Positions 18,476 to 25,965 of a stretch of DNA of 64,000 nucleotides are shown in pieces. The stretch lies in assembly GCA_013178295.1 (NCBI GenBank), contig JABLWW010000001.1:124001-188000 (forward strand). Reading direction: 5' to 3'. Both the position numbers and the translations under genes were made by a program. The DNA comes from Anaerolineae bacterium (GTDB lineage Bacteria; Chloroflexota; Anaerolineae; Anaerolineales; Anaerolineaceae). The notes under the pieces are model-generated. The model worked only from the letters and a program-made list of their open reading frames with translations, did no database searches and had not been told where the DNA came from. How positions within the stretch are numbered: position 1 is the first letter of the stretch; the number at the start of each line of letters is the position of its first letter.

Positions 18476-19599
18476 TGCAACCATTTTCATTTGAGGTTGT
18501 CGCGCGCCAGGGAAGTGCCCGGGCAGGTATTTTTCATACACCGCATGGTGATGTGTTGACTCCTGTCTTTGCCCCTGTGGGCACTCAGGCGACGGTCAAA
18601 GCTGTTACCCCGGCGCAACTGGAAGAAATAGGTGCTTCTCTGGTGCTTGCCAACACCTATCATCTGTTTCTGCGACCAGGTGCGGATCAGGTTGCAGAAT
18701 TGGGCGGTCTGCATACTTTTATGGGGTGGGAACACCCGATCTTGACCGATTCGGGGGGCTTTCAGGTTTTTTCGTTAACTGGAATACGCAAAGTGGACGA
18801 AGATGGTGTTACCTTCAAAAGCCATATTGATGGTTCAGTTCAACGTCTGACGCCGGAGGTCTCCATTGCGGTTCAGGAAAAGCTGGGTGCGGATGTGATA
18901 ATGGCTTTCGACGAGTGCGCCCCGCCGTATGAACGCGCCTATGTTGAAAAAGCGATGGAGCGTACCCATCGCTGGGCTGAACGCTGTTTACGGGCAAAGA
19001 CCAGACAAGACCAAGCGCTTTTTGGCATTGTCCAGGGTGGGGTTTTCCCGGATCTGCGCCGCTATTCGGCGGAATACATTGCTTCGCTGGGCTTTCCCGG
19101 CAATGCCATTGGAGGATTGTCGGTTGGGGAGACCAAAGCCGAAATGTATGCTATGATTGAAGAGGTGAACGCTGTCCTTCCTGAAGACAAGCCGCGCTAC
19201 CTGATGGGGGTTGGCACGCCAGAGGACTTGCTTAATGGCGTGGAGCGCGGGATTGATATTTTTGATTGTGTTCTTCCCACCCGTCTTGCCCGTCATCAAT
19301 CTGCGATGACCTTTGCGGGACGGCTCAATCTGATGAATGCCTCTCACGCCAGGTCTTCTCAACCGATTGATCTCAATTGCACCTGTTATACCTGTCGGCA
19401 TTTCAGCCGGGCTTATTTGCGCCACCTGATTGTTGCCAGAGAGATGCTGGCGGCTACGCTTTTATCAATTCATAACCTCCATACGTTGCTACAACTCATG
19501 CGCCTGGCGCGCCAGGCGATTATGGATGGCTGTTATGTGGAGTTTTGTGCAAAATTCCTTTCCGGGTACCAGTTGGGAGATTTCACTGAGGCGATATGA
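18472..19599 (+). CDS. tgt: Queuine tRNA-ribosyltransferase
   Basis: This 375-residue enzyme swaps guanine-34 for preQ1 in tRNAs with GUN anticodons (queuosine pathway). Visible: TDSGGFQVFSL with Asp93, the FGIVQGG strand, GGLSVGE, MGVGTPEDLL, the nucleophile region GIDIFDCVLPTR, and a zinc site C-T-C-x-x-C followed by a histidine. The frame is open to 18406. ATG 18472 or the adjacent ATG 18475 begins the family-like N-terminus. It overlaps uppP by four nt (ATGA), so the two are translated together. Confidence 0.95.
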   Translation: MMQPFSFEVVARQGSARAGIFHTPHGDVLTPVFAPVGTQATVKAVTPAQLEEIGASLVLANTYHLFLRPGADQVAELGGLHTFMGWEHPILTDSGGFQVFSLTGIRKVDEDGVTFKSHIDGSVQRLTPEVSIAVQEKLGADVIMAFDECAPPYERAYVEKAMERTHRWAERCLRAKTRQDQALFGIVQGGVFPDLRRYSAEYIASLGFPGNAIGGLSVGETKAEMYAMIEEVNAVLPEDKPRYLMGVGTPEDLLNGVERGIDIFDCVLPTRLARHQSAMTFAGRLNLMNASHARSSQPIDLNCTCYTCRHFSRAYLRHLIVAREMLAATLLSIHNLHTLLQLMRLARQAIMDGCYVEFCAKFLSGYQLGDFTEAI

Positions 19600-20414
19600 A
19601 CATTTTTCAGGCGATTGTGTTGGGTATTGTTCAGGGCATCACTGAGTTCTTGCCCATATCCAGTTCGGCGCATCTTGTGCTGACACCTTACTTCTTTGGC
19701 TGGCAGATTCCAGAAGAGCAGATTTTTCCGTTTGATGTTTTGGTTCAACTAGGGACACTCATAGCAGTTATCCTGTACTTTCGCTGGGATGTTTTCCGCA
19801 TTGCCGGTGCGTTTGTGCGCGGGGTGGTTGCTCGCCGCCCATTTGATGAAGCTGATTCGCGGCTTGGCTGGTTATTGATTTTGGCAACGTTGCCAGCAGG
19901 GGTTATCGGCATGTTGGTCAAGGATATGGTGGAGGCTGCTTTTCAGAGTGTGGCGGCAACAGCTTTTTTCCTCTTTGCCACGGCGGCATTGCTGGTGGCG
20001 GCCGAGTGGCTAGGGAAGCAGCGGCGCTCTTTTGAGTATATTGAGTGGAAAGATGCGCTATGGATGGGTTTTTTTCAGGCGCTTTCTGTTTTTCCCGGAA
20101 TTTCGCGCTCTGGGGCGACCATCTCGGGTGGCGTTTTTCGTCATCTTGACCGTCCAGCGGCGGCGCGCTTTTCTTTCCTGATGTCTATCCCGGTGATGCT
20201 GGCGGCGGGTTTTGTGAGCGTAGTGGATTTGCTGAATGTACCAGGTTTGTTAAGTTTTTTACCTGTTTTGCTGGCTGGTGTTATCACCTCAGTGATTGTT
20301 GGGTATTTTTCCATTCACTGGCTATTGTCTTTTTTGAGAAAGCGTTCGCTACTGGTATTTGCTGTGTACTGTGCCTTGCTTGGGCTGGTGACCCTTTTAG
20401 TTTTCTACTTGTGA
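19596..20414 (+). CDS. uppP: Undecaprenyl-diphosphatase
   Basis: This 272-residue integral membrane enzyme (UppP/BacA) recycles undecaprenyl diphosphate to the monophosphate for wall synthesis. Both signature motifs are present: GIVQGITEFLPISSSAHL at residues 8-25 and FPGISRSGATISGG near 167. About eight hydrophobic helices are visible. ATGA overlap with tgt. A PstS-like lipoprotein follows 16 nt later. Confidence 0.96.
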   Translation: MNIFQAIVLGIVQGITEFLPISSSAHLVLTPYFFGWQIPEEQIFPFDVLVQLGTLIAVILYFRWDVFRIAGAFVRGVVARRPFDEADSRLGWLLILATLPAGVIGMLVKDMVEAAFQSVAATAFFLFATAALLVAAEWLGKQRRSFEYIEWKDALWMGFFQALSVFPGISRSGATISGGVFRHLDRPAAARFSFLMSIPVMLAAGFVSVVDLLNVPGLLSFLPVLLAGVITSVIVGYFSIHWLLSFLRKRSLLVFAVYCALLGLVTLLVFYL

Positions 20415-20430
20415 GCCGGGAGTTGATGTT

Positions 20431-21180
20431 TTGGCGGTAAGGGCATACTGTCTGTGCATTCTGATTGTCTCCGGGTGGCTTTTTCTATCGTCGTGCGTTG
20501 GTGTTCCCTCAACGACTGAATTGTCGCCTCCAGATGTCTGGCGTGTTGCTGTTGTTTCTCCATTGCGCTGGATGACCCCATATATGAATACATGCGTGCT
20601 CAAGCAACCGCATACTGCCATTGTCCTTGTTGAACCGCCATCCTCTGTACAATGTCTGTCGTTGGCGGATGTGTGTTTTTCGTGGGGGGAGGAGCAGCAC
20701 CTGACAGCCAGTGTGTTTGACCTGGGGAAGGATGATTTGGTTTTTGTCGTACACTCTGAGAGTCCGGTTAACTCATTGACACAAGATGAACTTAACAGAC
20801 TGTATTCTGGGCGTGTGAGAGTGTGGCAGGAGCTTGGGACAAATGCGCAGGGGAAAATAGGGGAGGTTGTTGTCTGGGCTGCTGCGCCCGAAACGGAGAT
20901 GCGGCGTCTGGCAGATGCCTTGATCGGAGGAGTTCTCTTTGCGGATACGGGGATAGCGCCGGGCGCGGCTGCAATGCGGCAGGCGGTTGCTGAAAATCCA
21001 CAGGCGTTGGGATATTTGCCGCGCCGTTGGCTGGATGCCTCGTTGAAGCCTGTACGTATCCCTGATGCACAGGATGTGGATTTGAGCTTGCCCATTTTGG
21101 CTGCTGTCCGCTCTGAGCCGCAGGGAAAAATGCGTGATTGGCTCTTGTGTTTGCAAGAAGCAGTTATCTCAGAAAAATAA
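20431..21180 (+). CDS. PstS-like substrate-binding lipoprotein
   Basis: The 249-residue product has a lipoprotein signal ending L-S-S-C (Cys22). The rest has the periplasmic-binding-protein style of PstS-like domains, with SPVNSLTQDELNRLYSGRVRVW near residue 110 and a second-lobe pattern ending ENPQALGYLPRRWL. That N-x-L-T-x-x-E-L-x-x-I/L-F/Y-x-G pattern is typical of phosphate-binding family proteins. No permease or ATPase genes adjoin it, so it may be an orphan sensor or scavenger. The start is TTG 20431 with GGGAG eight nt upstream; no ATG fits. Confidence 0.65.
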   Translation: MAVRAYCLCILIVSGWLFLSSCVGVPSTTELSPPDVWRVAVVSPLRWMTPYMNTCVLKQPHTAIVLVEPPSSVQCLSLADVCFSWGEEQHLTASVFDLGKDDLVFVVHSESPVNSLTQDELNRLYSGRVRVWQELGTNAQGKIGEVVVWAAAPETEMRRLADALIGGVLFADTGIAPGAAAMRQAVAENPQALGYLPRRWLDASLKPVRIPDAQDVDLSLPILAAVRSEPQGKMRDWLLCLQEAVISEK

Positions 21181-21219
21181 GAGGGGGGTATTGCTTTCTG
21201 CTAGTGTAAAGCAAAGCAT

Positions 21220-21582
21220 TCAGCGGCTCGCGCCCATCAACTCGAGCGTCTTCAATAACTCGCTAAACTTGATAGGCTTCAGCAAACAGGTATATGCCCC
21301 CTGACGGACGGATTCCACAATGTCACTTTGCCCTGCCTGCCCGGTAAAAGCCAGCACGGGAAGATCAGGGGTTATTTTGCGGATGATTTTGATGGCGTTG
21401 ATACCGTCCAGCTTGGGCATGCGAATATCCATGATAATCGCATCCAGATTGCCGTCAATGGCTTTTAAGACGGCTTCGACGCCATCCAGGGCGGTTTCGG
21501 CTTCATAGCCAGATTCTGCCAGCTGATCGGCGAGATATTGCGCCAGCTCTTTTTCATCATCTACAACCAGAATTTTTGTCAT
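21220..21582 (-). CDS. Stand-alone response regulator receiver protein
   Basis: This 120-residue CheY-like receiver domain has no output domain. Acidic pocket D8-D9, phosphorylation site Asp52 in IIMDIRMPKLDG, switch Thr80, and Lys102 in LLKPIKF are all present. It overlaps the upstream receiver gene by four nt. No histidine kinase lies in the window, so its partner is unknown. Confidence 0.93.
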   Translation of the reverse strand: MTKILVVDDEKELAQYLADQLAESGYEAETALDGVEAVLKAIDGNLDAIIMDIRMPKLDGINAIKIIRKITPDLPVLAFTGQAGQSDIVESVRQGAYTCLLKPIKFSELLKTLELMGASR

Positions 21583-21977
21583 TGTGCTGGTTTCCCGCTG
21601 CTTACAGCTTCAGTCTTCTGCTTGTTTTTGATCGCATCTTCGATTTCTTTGGTTAATTCCGAGAAAACAACCGGTTTGGTCAGTATGGTGACACCGAGAT
21701 CCATTGCCTGTGACATATAACCACGTCCTACGTACCCCGTCAGACCAATAATGGGCACCTTTGGAGACACTTTTCGTAATACGCGCACTACCTGAATGCC
21801 ATCCAGACCGGGCATGAGCATATCCAGCAGGATGACATCAAACGTCTGTTCTGCTGCCATCACAATAGCGTCAGCGCCGTTGTCAATTGTTTTGACACTA
21901 TAACCAGCATCAGTAAGTTCTTCGGTCAGAAAGTTGAGCAGGTTCGTATCATCGTCAATTATCAGCACTTTGATCAT
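21579..21977 (-). CDS. Stand-alone response regulator receiver protein
   Basis: This 132-residue receiver domain has acidic pocket D8-D10, phospho-acceptor Asp52 in LLDMLMPGLDG, Thr80 and Lys101. A short charged C-terminal tail (about 112-132) is too short for an output domain. It is first of a two-gene operon with another receiver. The pair resembles each other closely, suggesting local duplication. Confidence 0.93.
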   Translation of the reverse strand: MIKVLIIDDDTNLLNFLTEELTDAGYSVKTIDNGADAIVMAAEQTFDVILLDMLMPGLDGIQVVRVLRKVSPKVPIIGLTGYVGRGYMSQAMDLGVTILTKPVVFSELTKEIEDAIKNKQKTEAVSSGKPAQ

Positions 21978-22393
21978 TCTGCGTAACCCTTCTTCTTTGC
22001 CAAGGCAGCTACCTCAATAGTGCGGCTGGGGGCGCCTGTTTGCTTTTGGAAATGCTCCACTTTGGCAAGTTGCCCATCTTATGATCATATTGTATCATTT
22101 TATTTTCAAAACTCAACTATATTATATATCCTTTGGCAAGAGTGTAAATAGCTTGTTCGAGAGTTCGTGAATTTCACAAAGCCTTTCAGTTTATTGCCTG
22201 GTGTTGCGCTCTTGTGTGGTGGAAGTCTTACGGCGGGCGGCAGCCGATCTTGCTGTTCGGCTGCAAATTCACCAGATGAATGTGTTACAATGAGCGGGAA
22301 TGCAGGCTTTTTAGACAGCATCAGAGTATTTTGGCTTTGCGTTGTGGTTGATTTGATTGTGCCCTTGATGCTTTGTTTTGAAAAGGGATGCAA
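21978..22393. other. Intergenic region with three TTGGCAA motifs
   Basis: This 416-nt stretch holds no gene I can support. It contains the divergent start of the receiver operon and three copies of TTGGCAA: inverted at 21997-22003, direct at 22062-22068 (inside GGCAAGTTGCC) and direct at 22133-22139. Two of them share the longer 10-mer CTTTGGCAAG. They bracket the candidate receiver promoter and could be operator sites. Confidence 0.4.
22089..22116 (-). promoter_or_regulatory. Candidate promoter of the receiver operon
   Basis: On the minus strand TTGAGT (22116-22111), a 16-nt spacer and TACAAT (22094-22089). The first ATG is at 21977, giving a leader of about 105 nt. Confidence 0.4.
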
Positions 22394-23041
22394 ATGGCGA
22401 AGTTGATTGCTTTGCTGGTGCTTACGGGGATATGGTTGTCGCCTTTGTTGTTGCATTTCATCCGCGATATCAAAACGCCGTTGCGGGTATTGTGGAATGT
22501 TTCGTTCCTTTTTGTCTTTCCGCTTTTGTTTGTTTTTGCGGTTCTTATTGGGCTGATTTTGACGACCTGGCGCAATGGTATTGATTCCTCTTCTTTTGGG
22601 CAGTATATTGCTGTTTCATCGGGCGCCTTTGCTGATTGGTTTGCTTACTGGTTCACGCTACCATTTCTATTGTTTGCTGTTGGCAACATCGTTGATCTGA
22701 TCTTTCCCAAAAAGCATATTCAGGGCTGTTTGCCAGAAGTGCTGACGCTGCTGCTTTGTCTGTTTGGTGTGCTCTGGCTGCCAGCGTGGTTGACTGGTAT
22801 GGGGGTCAGTGATGTTTTGTTCAACCGCGTTGTGCTTTTTGATCCTTTTTCTTCCCCGTTGCGCTTTTCCGCCCTGTGGGGCAGGATAAACAGCATGATC
22901 TTTACTTACACCGGTTTGGAGCGCTGGTCGAGCGTTTTCACAGGGTTGATTCTATATGGCGGGTTCTTTCAGGGGTTTGAGTACCTTATTCGCATGGGGG
23001 GCAAGGTAAAGTCCTCGTGGGAGCAGTTCTTGACGCTCTGA
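22394..23041 (+). CDS. Predicted integral membrane protein, function unknown
   Basis: The 215-residue product has about five hydrophobic helices (near residues 3-20, 33-57, 80-103, 115-133, 185-200) and no motif I recognise. ATG 22394 is favoured because AAGGG lies at the right distance, though ATG 22388 is possible. It ends 22 nt before the UbiD gene on the same strand, so it might share transcription with the isoprenoid cluster. The next gene has its own -10-like box. Confidence 0.65.
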   Translation: MAKLIALLVLTGIWLSPLLLHFIRDIKTPLRVLWNVSFLFVFPLLFVFAVLIGLILTTWRNGIDSSSFGQYIAVSSGAFADWFAYWFTLPFLLFAVGNIVDLIFPKKHIQGCLPEVLTLLLCLFGVLWLPAWLTGMGVSDVLFNRVVLFDPFSSPLRFSALWGRINSMIFTYTGLERWSSVFTGLILYGGFFQGFEYLIRMGGKVKSSWEQFLTL

Positions 23042-23046
23042 TTGGG

Positions 23047-23052
23047 TATAAT
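23047..23052 (+). promoter_or_regulatory. -10 box of the UbiD/aconitase X operon
   Basis: A perfect TATAAT lies 11 nt before ATG 23064, so the leader would be only about five nt. No well-spaced -35 is seen. Many starts in the window show such short or absent leaders. Confidence 0.45.
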
Positions 23053-23063
23053 CAGTGTAAAAG

Positions 23064-24368
23064 ATGAATACACTTCGCAACTATATACATCAGTTGGATA
23101 AGGATGGCGCGCTGATCCGAGTCAGGGAAGCCATTTCTGTCAACCATGAGATTGCTGGGGTGCTTAAGCGGCTGGAACCTTCTGCGGTGTTGTTTGAGAA
23201 TGTGGTCGGTTTTCCATACCCGGTGGCTGGCAACCTGTTCTGCACCAAAGCGTCCTTTGCGGCGTATTTTGGTTTTCCGGTGGCTGAGATTATCCCCAAT
23301 CTGATTCGGGCAATTGACCACCCATTGCCCTGTGAGGTAGCCCCTTCCGCGCCCTGTCAGGAGGTGGTTGATACCAGCCCCGACCTTGACAGTTTCCCCA
23401 TCCTGTATCATTGTGAAAGAGACGGTGGCAGGTATATTACCTCTGGTGTTGTGATTGCCAGACACCCGCGTTATGGTCAAAACCTTGACTTTCACCGCAT
23501 GATGCAGATTTCAAAAACGGAGATGGCAGTACGTGTGGTTAGTTCGCGCCATTTTGACGCGTTTCTCAAAGAACAGGGTGAACTGGAAGTAGCGGTTTGC
23601 ATTGGTGTTTCTCCGAATGTGCTGGCTGCCGCGGCTACATCGGTTGCGCTGGGGGTGGATGAGATGGAGATTGCCAATGCCCTTCAAGCAGTTCGTCTAG
23701 TTCAAGCCAAAACTGTGAACTTGCTGGTGCCGGCAGAAGCTGAGTTTATCCTTGAGGGAAAGGTGTATCTGAATCGTTTACATGCAGAGGGTCCATTTGT
23801 GGATTTAACAGAAACATACGATGTTATTCGCCAGCAGCCTGTATTTGTGTTGCAGGCAGTAACACACCGCAAAGATGCTATCTGGCATGCACTTCTGCCG
23901 GGCGGACTGGAACATAAATTGCTGATGGGGATGCCGCGCGAACCTACCATCTTTAGGAAGGTCAATGAAGTGGTACGCTGTCTGGATGTGTATATCAACC
24001 CGGGCGGATGCTCCTGGTTACATGCCATTGTCCAGATTGATAAACAGGCGGAAGATGATGGCAAGAAAGCAATTGAGGCGGCTTTTGCGGGTCATCGCTC
24101 GTGCAAACATGTTTTTGTGGTGGACAAGGATATTGATATTTACGATCCGCTTGCCGTTGAATGGGCAATGGCAACGCGTTTTCAGGGTGACCGCGATCTG
24201 GTTGTCAAGGAGCGTGAAGCGGGCTCCAGTCTTGACCCCAGCGCTGATGCCGATACGTACCTGACCACCCGTGTTGGCTTTGATCTTACCAAGCCACTTA
24301 AGACCGCGGGCAAGGATTTTGATAAGGCTGCTTTTCCGCAGGTAGATATCCACCGGTTTTTACCATGA
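23064..24368 (+). CDS. UbiD-family decarboxylase, candidate trans-anhydromevalonate 5-phosphate decarboxylase
   Basis: The 434-residue product belongs to the prenylated-FMN dependent UbiD family. The catalytic pair appears as EGPFVD (Glu242, Asp247), equivalent to the EGPFGE/D motif, with Arg145 a candidate for the third residue; a DPLAVEWAMATRFQGDRD-like segment lies near 373. In archaea a UbiD protein decarboxylates trans-anhydromevalonate 5-phosphate to isopentenyl phosphate. The four-nt ATGA overlap with aconitase X subunits, and a mevalonate decarboxylase next in line, favour that role over ubiquinone or aromatic-acid decarboxylation. The prenyltransferase UbiX that makes the cofactor is not in the window. 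The substrate is inferred from context. Confidence 0.85.
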   Translation: MNTLRNYIHQLDKDGALIRVREAISVNHEIAGVLKRLEPSAVLFENVVGFPYPVAGNLFCTKASFAAYFGFPVAEIIPNLIRAIDHPLPCEVAPSAPCQEVVDTSPDLDSFPILYHCERDGGRYITSGVVIARHPRYGQNLDFHRMMQISKTEMAVRVVSSRHFDAFLKEQGELEVAVCIGVSPNVLAAAATSVALGVDEMEIANALQAVRLVQAKTVNLLVPAEAEFILEGKVYLNRLHAEGPFVDLTETYDVIRQQPVFVLQAVTHRKDAIWHALLPGGLEHKLLMGMPREPTIFRKVNEVVRCLDVYINPGGCSWLHAIVQIDKQAEDDGKKAIEAAFAGHRSCKHVFVVDKDIDIYDPLAVEWAMATRFQGDRDLVVKEREAGSSLDPSADADTYLTTRVGFDLTKPLKTAGKDFDKAAFPQVDIHRFLP

Positions 24369-25564
24369 AACTTACAGCCGAAGAGCAGGATATGTTACAA
24401 GGCGCATACGGTCGCGCGGTGCAGAAAGCCATGCAGATACTGGTCGCTTTAGGCACAATTTATGAGGCGGAGGCGATGGTTGCGGTCAGTTCTGTGCAGG
24501 TGGCAGGGGTTAGTTATGATAATCTTGGTGAGGCGGGACTGGAATTTCTTGAGGAAATGGCAGGCGGTGGGGGAAAAGTGCGTGTCCTCACCACGCTTAA
24601 TCCGGCTGGCATGGATATCGAAAACTGGCAAGCCATGGGAATTGATCCCGTTTTTGCTGCGCAGCAGCAGCGAGTGATAGATGCTTTTACGCGTATGGGT
24701 ATCATCCCCACCTGCTCGTGCACGCCCTATCTGTTTGGCAACACCCCTCTTTTTGGTGAGCATATTGCCTGGTCCGAAAGCAGCGCGGTTTGCTATGCTA
24801 ATTCGGTATTGGGAGCGCGTTCTAACCGTGAGGGCGGTCCGAGTGCGCTGGCGGCTGCGATTACCGGGCGTACACCCTGTTATGGTTTTCATCTCGAACA
24901 AAAGCGTTATCCCACCATCACCTTTGATATCAAAGTACCCATTTCGGGAACATACGCGTTTGGTGTGCTGGGGAAGGTGGTTGGCGACTGGATGGAATCG
25001 TGTTCTCCCAAACCTGTTCCTTATCTGATGGGTGTCTCTTCGGCTTCTCTGGAGGAACTCAAGTCACTGTCTGCCAGTATCGCCACGTATGGTGGGGCGG
25101 CGCTGTTTCATATTCCTGGCGTCACCCCAGAAGCATCCTGCTTTTCTCCTCCGGAGGAGAAGATTGTCATCACGAGGGATGATCTTGCGCGGGCAGCCGA
25201 GTCGTTGAATGATGTTGGCGAAGAGCAAGTTGATTTTATCAGTCTGGGTTGCCCGCACCTCTCGCTGCGCGAGGTAGCCCGCATTGCCGAATTACTGGCA
25301 GGCAGGCGGGTTCGCAAAACTTTTTGGATTACCACCTCGCGTCCGGTCAAACGGATTGCTGATAGCATGGGCTATACACGCGTTATTGAGGAAGCCGGAG
25401 CGATTTTTGCTGTGGATACCTGTTGTGTGGTTGCACCGATCAAGGGGCGCTTTCGTGCGCTAGCAACCGATAGCGCCAAAGCCTGTTTTTATGCTACTGC
25501 TAAAAACGGCTTTAAAACGCGCCTGTTGCCCTTTGATCGGGTAGTTGAAGAGGCGTTGCTATGA
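24365..25564 (+). CDS. Aconitase X catalytic (large) subunit, candidate phosphomevalonate dehydratase
   Basis: The 399-residue protein matches the aconitase X (DUF521) large chain. Candidate iron-sulfur cysteines are Cys117/Cys119 in TCSCTPY, Cys143 in the WSESSAVCYANS stretch, Cys296 in SLGCPH and Cys353/354. SNREGGPSAL near 153 is family-like. In archaea a two-subunit enzyme of this family dehydrates mevalonate 5-phosphate; in other bacteria related proteins act on hydroxyproline derivatives. The small subunit lies immediately downstream as a separate gene and UbiD immediately upstream, both with ATGA overlaps. That strongly supports one complex and pathway, and argues against the proline route, for which no genes are near. 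Confidence 0.88.
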   Translation: MKLTAEEQDMLQGAYGRAVQKAMQILVALGTIYEAEAMVAVSSVQVAGVSYDNLGEAGLEFLEEMAGGGGKVRVLTTLNPAGMDIENWQAMGIDPVFAAQQQRVIDAFTRMGIIPTCSCTPYLFGNTPLFGEHIAWSESSAVCYANSVLGARSNREGGPSALAAAITGRTPCYGFHLEQKRYPTITFDIKVPISGTYAFGVLGKVVGDWMESCSPKPVPYLMGVSSASLEELKSLSASIATYGGAALFHIPGVTPEASCFSPPEEKIVITRDDLARAAESLNDVGEEQVDFISLGCPHLSLREVARIAELLAGRRVRKTFWITTSRPVKRIADSMGYTRVIEEAGAIFAVDTCCVVAPIKGRFRALATDSAKACFYATAKNGFKTRLLPFDRVVEEALL

Positions 25565-25965
25565 AACTGCGCGGCAGGACAATTTTTCCGGGGTGTGTGA
25601 AGGGCGAGGCGCTGGTTACTTTACAGGGCATCTCTTTTTTTGGCGGGGTTGATCCTGCCACAGGGGAGATTGTCGAAAAGGGGCATGAGCTGGAAGGGAA
25701 ATCTGTTGCGGGAAAGGTGCTGGTGTTTCCCAGCGGCAAAGGCTCGACGGTGGGCTCTTATACGCTGTATCGGCTCAAGAAAAATGGCATGGCGCCGCTC
25801 GCCGTGATCAATGCCGAGTGTGAGACGATTACTGCTGTGGGATGTATCATTGCTGAGATACCCTGCATAGACCGCATCCCCATCAACCGTTTGCAGACGG
25901 GGTGTAGCGTTGTTGTGGATGCACGGCATGGAGAGGTGGAAGTGATTGATGCCACTCGGGAGTGA
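25561..25965 (+). CDS. Aconitase X swivel (small) subunit, candidate phosphomevalonate dehydratase
   Basis: This 134-residue DUF126 protein is the swivel subunit of aconitase X. It shows the diagnostic FPSGKGSTVGSY loop (residues 56-67), whose serine is thought to be the catalytic base in the family, followed by the INAECETITAVGCIIAEIP strand pair and a C-terminal DARHGEVEV strand. It overlaps the large-subunit gene by four nt, so the two are co-translated and probably form a heterodimer. The next gene starts inside its last codons. Confidence 0.9.
   Translation: MKLRGRTIFPGCVKGEALVTLQGISFFGGVDPATGEIVEKGHELEGKSVAGKVLVFPSGKGSTVGSYTLYRLKKNGMAPLAVINAECETITAVGCIIAEIPCIDRIPINRLQTGCSVVVDARHGEVEVIDATRE

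Noticed and set aside
21186-21224. Hairpin TTGCTTT/AAAGCAA between the PstS-like and receiver genes as a terminator
   Set aside because: The stem is only seven bp and A/T-rich, with no T-run on either side.
22167-22406. Short ORF (79 codons) before the membrane protein, with an internal ATG after TACAAT
   Set aside because: Cysteine/serine-rich, no recognisable pattern, and it runs through the start of the better-supported gene at 22394.
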